From Rothia sp035916755 (lineage in GTDB: Bacteria; Actinomycetota; Actinomycetes; Actinomycetales; Micrococcaceae), in the NCBI RefSeq assembly GCF_035916755.1, contig NZ_JAYWIX010000003.1, forward strand, positions 124,001 through 188,000: a stretch of DNA of 64,000 nt. Direction: 5' to 3'. The translations under genes were made by a program, and so were the position numbers. Positions within the stretch are counted from its first letter, which is position 1. Each line of letters begins with the position of its first letter. The notes below the pieces were generated by a model. That model did no database searches, was not told the origin of the DNA, and saw nothing but the letters and a program-made list of their open reading frames with translations. Shown in pieces: positions 25,950 to 34,757 of the stretch.

Positions 25950-26166
25950 CGCCCTTAGGTTCTTGTCTGCCTAGTACTTGGGGTGCAAGGACGCCTGCCC
26001 TCCCCCGTCCGCTCGACGGGGCCAGGAACCTGCGCGGTACCACCTTGCTTACGTCAACCGGCCCGACCCCACCCCGAGCCGCACCGAAAAAGTGCGGGCG
26101 GGTATGGGTCTGCGCTGGGGCAACCTACCGTCTCGTGAGATGAGGTAGATTGCGCCCAGCGCAGGG
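25950..26166 (-). promoter_or_regulatory. Ultrashort translational T-box riboswitch for ileS
   Basis: On the minus strand, a stem beginning CTGCGCTGGG and closing CCCCAGCGCAG carries an apical hairpin CTACC...GGTAG. Its loop contains ATC, the isoleucine specifier. About 70 bases downstream comes the T-box sequence GGTGGTACCGCG (plus-strand complement at 26031-26042), which pairs with the free 3' end of uncharged tRNA. A G/C-rich sequestering hairpin then precedes AAGGG and the ileS start. With no U-tract terminator, control should be at translation initiation: uncharged tRNA-Ile frees the ribosome site. Confidence 0.88.
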
Positions 26167-26233
26167 TCGAACCGGTTATCAGTCGCTTCATGACAGCTGT
26201 TTCGGGCTTACCCGTCCGGGTCTACTGGGGCTA

Positions 26234-26263
26234 TATCTATTCCGCGCACTCCCCTCGTCGCAA
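26234..26263 (-). promoter_or_regulatory. Candidate promoter for ileS leader
   Basis: On the minus strand TTGCGA (26263-26258) and TAGATA (26239-26234) are separated by 18 bases, a fair match to -35 and -10 hexamers. Transcription would start about 60 bases before the T-box stem I. No other pair as good lies between the T-box and 26300. Confidence 0.35.
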
Positions 26264-26596
26264 CGAATTTACGGGGGTGTGCAGGTATAACCTGTTCTTC
26301 CGGATTGCTCGCCGGTGATGGCCGGGTCATTGCAACTGTTACCTATTTTAGGGGTAGCGGCGGTGGCTGTCTAACGGGTTTTCGCGTTTTCTAGCGTGCA
26401 CCTACCGCTGGTTTTGGTGAATTACAGAGATGTGAGTACAAGATATGGTGCAGGTGCGGACGCCCCACCCCAAGATAGCGGGTCACCTCGCCGCATCAGG
26501 GTGAGCAGGGGAACCTAAATTACAATTCTTGCCCCGCTCTCACCTTTGGGGCGCACATACCTGCGGGCGGCGTCCGCGCACTCCCCTATTTCGCGA
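26264..26596. other. Non-coding spacer upstream of ileS
   Basis: No supported gene. The only structure I see is an imperfect hairpin near 26500-26548 (GGTGAGcaGGGG with CCCCgctCTCACC) and two copies of the GCGTCCGC octamer. The spacer separates the ileS leader from the 3' end of the endonuclease-like gene. Confidence 0.5.
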
Positions 26597-26655
26597 CCGT
26601 CCACCAGACTCTCAAAGTGCTTACTCCCCTGGTGGACGCTCCGAGAGTCTGGTGG
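26597..26655 (-). repeat. Overlapping, mutually exclusive inverted repeats
   Basis: The segment 26601-26613 (CCACCAGACTCTC) is exactly complementary to 26643-26655. Its first half, extended to CGTCCACCAG, is also complementary to CTGGTGGACG at 26629-26638. One arm can thus pair with either of two partners. The structure follows the endonuclease-like gene on the minus strand and may terminate it. Confidence 0.6.
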
Positions 26656-26659
26656 CCCC

Positions 26660-27559
26660 TTAGAGCCGGCGGGCACGACTGAAAGCTCGCTCTACCTTAC
26701 TTTTAAGGTCGTGCGGACGCCGGGTGAGCTCGTCCCACGTTACTCGAACCACATCCCACCCCTGCCCGCGTAATAGAGCCTCACGTTCGTTCTGCAACCC
26801 GAAGACGTCCTCACGTTCACCAAACTCGGTGTACTTCACCTGCCCATCAAACTCCATGATGATACCCAGCTCAGGCCACGCGAAATCCACCCTGAACTGC
26901 TGCCCATATACCCCAATCACGTGCTGCTCAACAGGCCGAGGCAAACCACACCTCATCAAGAAAAGCCGCAGCAAACTTTCCCCCGGCGACTCGCTGAGAG
27001 GGCTTACAATATCTGCAATTATGCGAGCCTGCACAGAACCATGACCAGACAGCCCCCGTAAGGCCTGTGTCAGTTTTTGGTGCTCAATCTTCCGCAAAGA
27101 ACTATCCGCAAGCACAAGCGACTCTTCAAATTTCATCACCCTCATACAGTGAAGAACCGTATCGAGCGGTGCGGTTACATCCACACCTAAACTTTTCTCG
27201 ATTTCATACCGGCTGTTTCTATGCCGCACAACCCGTGGTGAAGGGGTACCGTGTGCCTGCCCCACTGTATGGATAGCAGTAGGTATATGAAGTAGCCACA
27301 TACCGTGTACCACTGCCGCTGAATGGTGGGATAGCACCGAGGTTTTGAGGCTGCTTCTGCCATACCCGATGACACGGGACAGGTACTGCTGACTAGGGTA
27401 AAGCTGAGAGTGGAAACCGCTTTCCATATAGCTTCCATACCCAAGCCGCTGGTACTCGCCGCGAGCAACTGCGCGGGCAAGGGCATCCTTGTTCATACCT
27501 CGTGCGAATAGATCCTGTGTGGTCTGCACAGCCAAAGCAATTTCTTCTGGAGATTTCAT
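26660..27559 (-). CDS. AbiEi-like HTH plus DUF559 endonuclease-fold protein
   Basis: A 299-residue protein. An N-terminal AbiEi-antitoxin-like winged helix (DLFARGMNKDALARAVARGEYQRL) is followed by a middle region (SHHSAAVVHGMW). The C-terminal part is a DUF559/VSR-like PD-(D/E)XK fold: GLPRPVEQHVIGV, YGQQFRVDFAWPELGIIMEFDGQVKY, then VVRVTWDEL. Such proteins are common in actinobacteria with no proven role. The Asp/Glu/Gln trio expected for the nuclease appears kept. No ribosome site is clear; ATG 27559 and GTG 27586 are both possible. No partner toxin gene is adjacent. Confidence 0.7.
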   Translation of the reverse strand: MKSPEEIALAVQTTQDLFARGMNKDALARAVARGEYQRLGYGSYMESGFHSQLYPSQQYLSRVIGYGRSSLKTSVLSHHSAAVVHGMWLLHIPTAIHTVGQAHGTPSPRVVRHRNSRYEIEKSLGVDVTAPLDTVLHCMRVMKFEESLVLADSSLRKIEHQKLTQALRGLSGHGSVQARIIADIVSPLSESPGESLLRLFLMRCGLPRPVEQHVIGVYGQQFRVDFAWPELGIIMEFDGQVKYTEFGEREDVFGLQNEREALLRGQGWDVVRVTWDELTRRPHDLKSKVERAFSRARRL

Positions 27560-27819
27560 GGTCAGATTGTGCGCTGATCCGGGCACATTTCGCTAGATAG
27601 GCACCTCCTGTGGATAGCACTTTACGCACCAGTGCACGGTGCGCGCGTTTAAAACGGTGCAGCCGTGAAGCAGTATGACGCAGCTGAGCTAAATGTCCAC
27701 AAGAATCTTGCACCGCCCATTTGAGACTTAAGCACTACGAGAGTCTTGTGGGCGCTCAAGATGAACACGCCCCTGATACACCGCTAGACTTGGGTTCAAG
27801 CACTACCCAGGAGAACCCC

Positions 27820-28521
27820 ATGCCCCTCATTAATGTCTCGTACGCTTCTATCCAGTCTGAGCATAAAAAAGCCGAGCTGATTGCCGAACTCACCCGCACC
27901 TATGCCCGGGTGATGGGCGCCAAGGAAAGCTCGGTGTGGGTGGTACTCAACGAGGTGCCGCGCACTGACTGGGGCGTGGGTGGGCAGACCCTGGCAGGGG
28001 TTGATGCTGCGGCAGCTAAGGGCCAGGACGCCCCTGTTGAGGTTCGCCAGGCACAGCAGGAAGACCTACCCACCCTGGCAGCCATTGAGGCAGAGTGCTT
28101 CCCGCAGGCAGAGGCAGCAAGTGAGAGCGATTTACGCGCCAGGTTTGAGGTCTTTGGGGAGCACTTCTGGGTACTTGAGGCTGACGGTCAAATTGTTTCT
28201 TTTATCGACGGGATGGTGACGGACTCCCCCTTTATCTCTGATGATCTCTACGAGAACCCCCAGGCCCACACCAGGCACGGTGCCTACCAGAGTGTGTTTG
28301 GTGTTAATACCCTCCCTGCCTACCGGGGCCGGGGGTATGCGCGTACCCTGATGGAGAAGCTCATAGAACAGGCCAAGGAGCAGGGGCGAAGCGGGGTAAT
28401 CCTTACCTGCAAGAAGGAGCTGATTGGCTTCTACCAGAACCTGGGCTTTGAACTGGATGGGGTCTCAGAATCAACCCACGGCGGGGCGATTTGGCACGAT
28501 ATGACCCTGGATCTGTCTTAA
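27820..28521 (+). CDS. 4-oxalocrotonate tautomerase-GNAT fusion protein
   Basis: A 233-residue two-domain protein. Residues 1-62 (MPLINVSYASIQSEHKKAEL...) are a tautomerase-superfamily unit: Pro2 would become the catalytic N-terminal proline after Met removal. Residues about 68-233 are a GNAT acetyltransferase with the acetyl-CoA loop LPAYRGRGYARTLME and a closing GFYQNLGFELDG. ATG at 27820 has AGGAG six bases upstream; extending the frame to 27721 would bury the proline. It is divergent from the endonuclease-like gene. The substrates of both halves are unknown. Confidence 0.85.
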   Translation: MPLINVSYASIQSEHKKAELIAELTRTYARVMGAKESSVWVVLNEVPRTDWGVGGQTLAGVDAAAAKGQDAPVEVRQAQQEDLPTLAAIEAECFPQAEAASESDLRARFEVFGEHFWVLEADGQIVSFIDGMVTDSPFISDDLYENPQAHTRHGAYQSVFGVNTLPAYRGRGYARTLMEKLIEQAKEQGRSGVILTCKKELIGFYQNLGFELDGVSESTHGGAIWHDMTLDLS

Positions 28522-28603
28522 CTAACCACTGTATGTAACCTAAAGCTTCATCAATTGAAACCCACCTACCGTGGGGGCCGCGGGCCGTGCCACAATGGTG
28601 TTT

Positions 28604-29458
28604 ATGCGTATTTTGTCTATTCAGTCCGCTGTTGCCTACGGTCACGTAGGTAATTCAGCCGCCGTCTTCCCCCTGCAGCGCCTTGGCCACGAGGTCATGC
28701 CCGTCAATACCGTTCTCTTCTCAAACCACACCGGCTACGGTGCCTGGCGCGGCCCGCTGATTTCGGGCGACGATGTCCGCGACATCGTCACCGGCATTGA
28801 AGAGCGCGGGGGGCTAACCGACACAGCCCTGGTGATTTCTGGCTACCAGGGCGGCTCTTCCATCGGCGACGCCATCCTCGATGCCGTTGCCAAGACCCGG
28901 GCAGCTAGCCCGGGCGTCCTTTACTCCTGCGATCCGGTGCTGGGCAATGCCACCAGTGGCTGCTTTGTATCCCCCGAGGTGCAGGAGCTGATTCGTGACC
29001 GCGTGATTCAGCATGCCGATATCATCACCCCCAACCAGTTTGAGCTGGGTTTTGTGACCGGCACCGACCCTAAGACCCTGGACGAGGTGCTTGAGTCTGT
29101 GGCTGCAGCCCAGAAGATTGGCCCCCAGACCGTGCTGGTGACCAGCGTAAACACCCCTGAAACTCCCGAGGATTCAATCCAGATGCTGGCTGTTTCGGGC
29201 GATGAGGCCTGGCTAATTACTACCCCACGTCTGCCCATGAAGGCTAATGGCTCAGGCGACGTTACCCAGGCCCTGTTTGCCTCCCACTTCGCGTCGGGTA
29301 AGAGCCTGAAGGAGGCCCTGGAACTCACCACTGCCAGCGTCTATGAACTGCTGAAGAATACCCTGGCCTCAGGCCAGCGTGAACTGCAGCTAATCGAGTC
29401 CCAGCAGGCCTATGTTGAACCTGCTGAGACCTTCGAGGCGGTAGCGGTTAAGCGCTAA
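28604..29458 (+). CDS. pdxY: Pyridoxal kinase
   Basis: A 284-residue ribokinase-fold kinase that phosphorylates pyridoxal in vitamin B6 salvage. Signatures: ILSIQSAVAYGHVGNSAAVFPLQRLG at the N-terminus, VISGYQGG, YSCDPVLGN, ITPNQFELGFVTG, and the anion-hole motif KANGSGDVTQALFASH. The usual residue before the catalytic Asp is T/S-G-T/S-GD; here NGSGD. No Shine-Dalgarno lies before ATG 28604 and a CACAAT -10-like element is close by, so the mRNA may be leaderless. It is convergent with a lipoprotein gene. Confidence 0.9.
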   Translation: MRILSIQSAVAYGHVGNSAAVFPLQRLGHEVMPVNTVLFSNHTGYGAWRGPLISGDDVRDIVTGIEERGGLTDTALVISGYQGGSSIGDAILDAVAKTRAASPGVLYSCDPVLGNATSGCFVSPEVQELIRDRVIQHADIITPNQFELGFVTGTDPKTLDEVLESVAAAQKIGPQTVLVTSVNTPETPEDSIQMLAVSGDEAWLITTPRLPMKANGSGDVTQALFASHFASGKSLKEALELTTASVYELLKNTLASGQRELQLIESQQAYVEPAETFEAVAVKR

Positions 29459-29477
29459 GAGCAGGGGCAGGTCCGCC

Positions 29478-30317
29478 TTAGTTCTCGAAGGTGAAGCCGC
29501 AGTTTAACTCAGTAGAGTGGCAGCTGGTATAGGCTAGGGAATTTTGGCCACCCAGAGGCCCCAGGATGGCAACTTGCCGTACCTGGCCTTCCTCATCTCG
29601 GCCCAGAACAAGGTTGGCCTGCCCGTCTGCTCCAAGACGCAGGCCGGCGGCGGGTTTACCGGCATCATCGAAGAAGGGCTGAATCTCGAACCGCGGTTTC
29701 TCTACCGGCGCGGAGGGTAGAGTACCCTCCTGGCTGTAGCCGGTCTCGGTGGGGGCCAGGACGACCACGGACCTATCCGTTGCCAGGTAGATGTTGCCGA
29801 AGCGGTCGATATTGGAGCCCCTTTCAAGATTCCAGGTCATATTGCCCATTTCGGTGTGCCTAGTGATAAAGGCGTAGGTATTGCCCAGGCCCTCGTAGAA
29901 GTTGATGGGCTGACCGTCTAGGTAAACGGCGTAGGCCAGTTGCATCTGGGAGGGGGCTGACCCCGGGTTCATATCCCAGCCATAGGTGCGAATCTCCACC
30001 GGCCCGAGGGTGGGGTGGGTGACTTCAATGGTTTCGTAGTGGGTGCAACGGTCTAGGCAGTCGTCCTCAACATACTGAGGTGCGGCTGTTACTGACGAGC
30101 TTGAAGGCCTAGGGGGGCTTGCCGGTGCAGTCGCAGAGGTAGAAACGGTAGAGCTCTGAGCCGATGTCTGCGTTGGGGTTTCTCCCACCGGGGCTTCACC
30201 GCTACCGGCGCAGGCGGCCAGGAAGGGCACGAGGGCCAGCATTCCAAGGGCAGGACGCCAGCAGGCGGGGCGGTCGGTGAGGGTGGGGCGGGTGCGGGGG
30301 TTGCGCTTCACGGTCAT
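29478..30317 (-). CDS. Secreted lipoprotein, unknown function
   Basis: A 279-residue protein with a signal peptide ending in lipobox LAAC (near residue 36). A Ser/Thr/Pro-rich linker (about residues 40-80) and a C-terminal beta-rich domain of about 190 residues follow. The domain has paired Cys (DDCLDRCTHY) and two late Cys (TSCHSTELNCGF) that could form disulfides. I recognise no family. AAAGGAG precedes closely spaced ATG/ATG/GTG starts, so the first residue is uncertain by one to three codons. Confidence 0.78.
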   Translation of the reverse strand: MTVKRNPRTRPTLTDRPACWRPALGMLALVPFLAACAGSGEAPVGETPTQTSAQSSTVSTSATAPASPPRPSSSSVTAAPQYVEDDCLDRCTHYETIEVTHPTLGPVEIRTYGWDMNPGSAPSQMQLAYAVYLDGQPINFYEGLGNTYAFITRHTEMGNMTWNLERGSNIDRFGNIYLATDRSVVVLAPTETGYSQEGTLPSAPVEKPRFEIQPFFDDAGKPAAGLRLGADGQANLVLGRDEEGQVRQVAILGPLGGQNSLAYTSCHSTELNCGFTFEN

Positions 30318-30437
30318 CATCTCCTTTGATTAATGGTCGGTTACCGCAGTTGGCTCCCTCTTCCCATACTAAGCAAACTGGCTAGTTGCTTTCAAGAAGA
30401 TGGCGCGGGTTCACCCCGCCCCCTACCCCCGTTCCGG

Positions 30438-31244
30438 CTAGGAGGCTGCAAGGCGGCGAATCACCTTATACTGGGCCGCCTGGGCTACCGGGCGCATGGT
30501 GATGTGGTCCAGGTTGATGTGCTGCGGGACATTGACAGCAAAGGTGACGGTCTGGGCGACGTCCTCAGCCAGCAGGGGCTTCTCAACGCCAGCGTAGACC
30601 TTAGCGGCAGCTTCGTCCGACCCCAGGCGGTTACGGGAGAACTCTTCGGTGTGCACCATGCCGGGGCGCACCTCAATCACGCGCACGTTGTGTTCGGCCT
30701 CTTCCAGGCGCAGGGTTTCGGTCAGGGCTCGTTCACCAAACTTGGCGGCATTGTATCCCGCTCCCCCTTCGTAGCCGGCCTCGGCTGCGGTTGAGGTCAG
30801 GTTGAGCACGGTACCCTGACCGTTCTCGCGCAGGGCTGGCAGGAAGGCCTTGATCATATTGAGGGTGCCAATCACGTTGAGTTCAAACATGGCCGACCAG
30901 CCAGCAGGGTCAGCGTTAGCTACAGAATCAGCCCCGATAGCACCACCGGAGATATTAACCAGGGCATCGAGGCGGCCGCCGGTTTCCCCCAGAATCTCCT
31001 GGGCGCGGGCAGCTACCGCGTTGGCGTCCGTAATATCGAGGACGACCGGGCGCACCTGGGTGCGCGAGGCAAGTTCTTCGAGGCGGTCGGCGCGGCGGGC
31101 TACAGCGTAGACCGTCCAGCCGGTAGCGGCCATTAGCTCGGCGGTGGCACGGCCAATACCAGAGGAGGCACCGGTCACCACAGCGACCTTACCGGCCTGG
31201 GCATCGGGAGCAAAGGGATTAGCGGGAAGTGATGTAGTAGTCAT
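30438..31244 (-). CDS. Short-chain dehydrogenase/reductase
   Basis: A 268-residue SDR. The NADP-binding VTGASSGIGRATAEL is near residues 23-37 and YAVARR suggests NADP preference. NISGG replaces the usual NNAG, followed by SAMFELNVIGT. The catalytic Ser and Tyr-x-x-x-Lys appear in LTSTAAEAGYEGGAGYNAAKFGE. RPGMVHTEEFSRNR and the C-terminal region resemble the YdfG-like 3-hydroxy acid dehydrogenase branch. The substrate is unknown. It is divergent from valS. Confidence 0.85.
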   Translation of the reverse strand: MTTTSLPANPFAPDAQAGKVAVVTGASSGIGRATAELMAATGWTVYAVARRADRLEELASRTQVRPVVLDITDANAVAARAQEILGETGGRLDALVNISGGAIGADSVANADPAGWSAMFELNVIGTLNMIKAFLPALRENGQGTVLNLTSTAAEAGYEGGAGYNAAKFGERALTETLRLEEAEHNVRVIEVRPGMVHTEEFSRNRLGSDEAAAKVYAGVEKPLLAEDVAQTVTFAVNVPQHINLDHITMRPVAQAAQYKVIRRLAAS

Positions 31245-31294
31245 AGCACTAGCCTAACCTGCAACATAGTTTTATTCGTGAGAGAATAGGCCAC

Positions 31295-33931
31295 ATGGCT
31301 GAAATCAACCAGGGCACAGACACGCCCGCAGAAAACACCGTAGAAATTACCGTCCCCGCGAAGCCCGGCCTTGAAGGCCTCGAAAAGAAGTTCACCGAGA
31401 ACTGGGCCACCAACAAGACCTACGCCTTCGACCCCAACACCACCCGCGAGCAGGTCTACTCCATCGACACCCCGCCGCCCACCGCGTCCGGCTCCCTGCA
31501 CGTCGGTCACATGTTCTCCTACACCCAGACCGATGTCATCGCCCGCTACCAGCGCATGAAGGGCAAGAACGTCTTCTACCCCCTGGGCTGGGACGACAAC
31601 GGACTGCCTACCGAACGCCGCGTGCAGAACTACTACGGCGTACTCTGCGACCCGGCTATCCCCTACGACCCCGATTTCAAGGCTCCCGAAAAGCCCGCCA
31701 AGAACCAGCGCGACTGGCCCCGTATCTCCCGCCAGAACTTCATCGAGCTGTGCGAGATCCTGGCGGTAGAAGACGAAAAGGTCTTCGAAGAGCTCTTCAC
31801 CACCCTGGGTCTGTCCGTCGACTGGTCCCACACCTACCGCACCATCGACGCCCACTCCCGCAAGGTCTCCCAGCTGGCCTTCCTGAACGACCTTAAGAGC
31901 GGAGACGCCTACATGGCAGAGGCCCCCACCATGTGGGACGTCACCTTCCGCACCGCTGTAGCCCAGGCAGAACTTGAAGACAAGGAACGCCCCGGCGCCT
32001 ACCACCGCATCTCCTTCCACCGCGAGAACGGCGAGAAAGTCTGGATCGAGACCACCCGTCCCGAACTCCTGCCCTCCTGCGTCGCCCTGGTCGCCCACCC
32101 CAACGACGAGCGATACAAGCCCCTCTTCGGCACCAAGGTCACCTCTCCCCTGTTCGGTGTAGAGGTCGAAATCAAGGCCCACCCCCTGGCCCAGCCCGAT
32201 AAGGGTGCCGGCATCGCCATGATCTGTACCTTCGGCGACACCACCGACGTCACCTGGTGGCGTGAACTGCAGCTGCCCACCCGCGCCCTCATTGGCCGCG
32301 ACGGCCGCTTCGCCACCGACACCCCCGAGTGGATTACCTCCGCCGAGGGCCGCGAACGCTACGAGCGCATGGCAGGTGCAACCGTCTTCACAGCCCAGAA
32401 GACCGTCGTTGAAATGCTGGTCGAAGCCGGTGAAATGGACGGCGCCCCCAAGCCCATCACCCACCCGGTCAAGTTCTACGAAAAGGGCGACAAGCCCCTT
32501 GAAATCGTGGCCTCCCGCCAGTGGTATATCCGCAACGGTGGCCGTGACGCCGGCCGCCGCGACGCTCTGGTTGAGCGCGGCCGCGAAATCACCTGGCACC
32601 CGGCCTTCATGCGCTCCCGCTACGAAAACTGGGTTGAGGGTCTCAACGGTGACTGGCTGATTTCCCGCCAGCGCTTCTTCGGCGTGCCCTTCCCCATCTG
32701 GTACAAGCTCGACGCTGACGGCGAACCCAACTACGACGAGCCGATTATCCCCAGTGAAGATATGCTCCCTGTCGACCCCGCTTCGGACGCCGCCCCCGGC
32801 TACACCGAAGACCAGCGCGGCGTGCCCGGCGGCTTCATCGCCGACCCCGACGTCCTCGACACCTGGGCCACCTCCTCCCTGACCCCGCAGATTGCCACCG
32901 GCTGGGCCGTGGACGAGAACCTGCACAAGGTCACCTTCCCCATGGACCTGCGCCCCCAGGGCCACGACATCATCCGAACCTGGCTCTTCTCCACCGTGGT
33001 ACGCTCCAACTCCCTGGAGAACTCCGTGCCTTGGACCGACACCGCCCTTTCCGGCTGGATCCTGGACCCGGACCGCAAGAAGATGTCCAAGTCCAAGGGC
33101 AACGTGGTGGTCCCCAACGAGGTCCTTGAAAAGTACGGTTCGGACGCCGTGCGCTACTGGGCAGCCAGCGCCAAGCTGGGTGCCGATACCGCCTATGACG
33201 AAGCCCAGATGAAGATTGGCCGCCGCCTGGCCATCAAGCTGCTGAACGCCTCCAAGTTCGTGCTCGGCCTGGGCGCCACCGCTAACTCGGTCATCACCGA
33301 CCAGGCTGCAGCAAGCGTCCTGACCAACGAGCTTGACCGTTCCCTGCTAACCCGCCTAGCCGCCCTGGTTGAAGAAGCCACCGCCGCCTTTGAGAACTAC
33401 GAGTATGCCCGTGCTCTGCAGATCTCAGAGACCTTCTTCTGGCACTTCACCGACGACTTCGTCGAACTCATCAAGGACCGCGCCTACGGCAACGTCGGTG
33501 AAGCCGAGCAGGCCTCCGTCCTGGCAGCCCTGGCCACCACCCTCGACGCCATGCTGCGCCTCTTTGCCCCCTTCCTGCCCTTCGTCACCGACGAAATCTG
33601 GTCCTGGTGGCGAGTAGGCTCCGTGCACCGCGCCCCCTGGCCTACCACCGACGGCTTTGCCGCCGCCGTTGCGGACGCCGACCCCGCCGTCCTGCCCACC
33701 GTAGCAGCTGCCCTGGGCGGCCTGCGCAAGGCCAAGTCAGAGGCCCAGGTCAAGCAGCGCACCGAGGTCGAAACCGCAACCATCACCGGTTCAGCTGAAG
33801 ACATCACCCGCATTCGTGGCGGTCTCAGCGACCTCAAGGCAGCAGGTAACGCCCGTGACCTCACCCTCACCGAAGCAGAGGGCGAGCTGGCCGTCACTGA
33901 CGTTGTGCTGATTACTGAGGAAGAAAACTAA
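31295..33931 (+). CDS. valS: Valine-tRNA ligase
   Basis: An 878-residue class I synthetase. HVGH is at residues 69-72 (TASGSLHVGHMFSYTQTDV) and the KMSKS loop is DRKKMSKSKGNVV near residue 590. The editing domain (WIETTRPELLPSCVALVAHP) and an anticodon-binding C-terminal half follow. The usual C-terminal coiled-coil is short, ending VVLITEEEN. No strong ribosome site precedes ATG 31295. Codon bias is very strong (C-ending codons), as expected for a highly expressed gene; this opens long spurious frames on the other strand. Confidence 0.95.
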   Translation: MAEINQGTDTPAENTVEITVPAKPGLEGLEKKFTENWATNKTYAFDPNTTREQVYSIDTPPPTASGSLHVGHMFSYTQTDVIARYQRMKGKNVFYPLGWDDNGLPTERRVQNYYGVLCDPAIPYDPDFKAPEKPAKNQRDWPRISRQNFIELCEILAVEDEKVFEELFTTLGLSVDWSHTYRTIDAHSRKVSQLAFLNDLKSGDAYMAEAPTMWDVTFRTAVAQAELEDKERPGAYHRISFHRENGEKVWIETTRPELLPSCVALVAHPNDERYKPLFGTKVTSPLFGVEVEIKAHPLAQPDKGAGIAMICTFGDTTDVTWWRELQLPTRALIGRDGRFATDTPEWITSAEGRERYERMAGATVFTAQKTVVEMLVEAGEMDGAPKPITHPVKFYEKGDKPLEIVASRQWYIRNGGRDAGRRDALVERGREITWHPAFMRSRYENWVEGLNGDWLISRQRFFGVPFPIWYKLDADGEPNYDEPIIPSEDMLPVDPASDAAPGYTEDQRGVPGGFIADPDVLDTWATSSLTPQIATGWAVDENLHKVTFPMDLRPQGHDIIRTWLFSTVVRSNSLENSVPWTDTALSGWILDPDRKKMSKSKGNVVVPNEVLEKYGSDAVRYWAASAKLGADTAYDEAQMKIGRRLAIKLLNASKFVLGLGATANSVITDQAAASVLTNELDRSLLTRLAALVEEATAAFENYEYARALQISETFFWHFTDDFVELIKDRAYGNVGEAEQASVLAALATTLDAMLRLFAPFLPFVTDEIWSWWRVGSVHRAPWPTTDGFAAAVADADPAVLPTVAAALGGLRKAKSEAQVKQRTEVETATITGSAEDITRIRGGLSDLKAAGNARDLTLTEAEGELAVTDVVLITEEEN

Positions 33932-33975
33932 TGTTACTGGGCCTACATACCCCCCTAGGCTGCTAACCTTTACAT

Positions 33976-34015
33976 AAGGCCCGGTTCCAGTTTGTCTGGA
34001 ACCGGGCCTTTTTGT
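33976..34015 (+). terminator. Intrinsic terminator of valS
   Basis: AAGGCCCGGTTCCAG at 33976-33990 pairs perfectly with CTGGAACCGGGCCTT at 33996-34010 around a five-base loop; TTTTT is completed at the end of the stem. It lies between convergent valS and the oxidoreductase gene. Confidence 0.93.
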
Positions 34016-34052
34016 GTAGTCGACAATAGGGGCGTTTAGTGCCCGCTAGTTA

Positions 34053-34679
34053 CTATTTTTCGGTGGTGAAAATCGGGCCGACGTTGCGGGGGCGCTTGAT
34101 TTCGAAGAAACCGGGGTAAGAGGCCAGAGCCACAGCGCCGTCGAAGACCTTAGCGGCTTCTTCGCCGGTGGGGGCAGGTGACATCACGGGGCCAAAGAAA
34201 GTCACACCGTTGATGCTCATCAGGGGCACACCGATGTCATCGCCACCGGCAGAGTCTAGACCTGCACGGGTTGAGGCCCGCATCTGCTCGTCGTATTCCT
34301 CGGTAAAGGCAACCTGGGCTAGTTCGGCAGGAAGACCCGCCTCAGCCAAGGCAACTTCGATAGCCTTCTCAAAGTAGGTGCCCTCTTTGTTCTTCTGGTG
34401 GTGAATTTGCTCGCCCAGGGCGGTGTAGAGTTCATCGAGTTTCTCCTGGCCGTACTGCTGGGCCACGGCGGTAGCCACGCGGGCAGGTCCCCAGGTGTTG
34501 TCGATGTGCTTGCGGTAATCCGGGTCAAGGTCGCGGCCCTCATTCAGGACGGCGAGTGAGAAGGGGTGCCAGGTGACGGCAACATCGCGCTGGGTCTCAA
34601 CTTCCTTAATCCATCGGGAGGTTATCCAGCACCAGGGGCAGGTAGGGTCAAACCAAAAATCAACGGTATTTTCAGCCAC
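34053..34679 (-). CDS. DsbA-family mycothiol-dependent oxidoreductase (Rv2466c-like)
   Basis: A 208-residue thioredoxin-fold protein with CPWC at residues 14-17 (FWFDPTCPWCWITSRW) and the long helical insert of the FrnE/Rv2466c branch. VPLMSINGVTFFGPVMSP supplies the cis-Pro-like region. Rv2466c is a mycothiol-dependent nitroreductase active in oxidative stress; the same role here is inference. GTG at 34679 follows AAAGGACAACCC. In M. tuberculosis the homologue sits by rpiB and pepN, here it is by clpX. Confidence 0.87.
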   Translation of the reverse strand: MAENTVDFWFDPTCPWCWITSRWIKEVETQRDVAVTWHPFSLAVLNEGRDLDPDYRKHIDNTWGPARVATAVAQQYGQEKLDELYTALGEQIHHQKNKEGTYFEKAIEVALAEAGLPAELAQVAFTEEYDEQMRASTRAGLDSAGGDDIGVPLMSINGVTFFGPVMSPAPTGEEAAKVFDGAVALASYPGFFEIKRPRNVGPIFTTEK

Positions 34680-34757
34680 GGGTTGTCCTTTCAATCAGGG
34701 GGGTGGGTACAAGAGCTGGCTGCCAGCGCGCAGAAGCACCGACAGCAGGTAAGACTT

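Noticed and set aside
24454..25974. A 506-codon open frame antisense to ileS
   Set aside because: Same explanation: third-position GC bias of ileS keeps the opposite strand open. The IleRS motifs on the other strand are unambiguous.
26660..27559. A complete AbiE-type toxin-antitoxin pair
   Set aside because: Only the AbiEi-like N-terminal helix is present, fused to an endonuclease-like domain; no AbiEii toxin gene lies next to it.
31241..32965. A 574-codon open frame antisense to valS
   Set aside because: It mirrors the strongly biased codon use of valS, has Gly/Val-rich low-information sequence, no ribosome site and no family motif.
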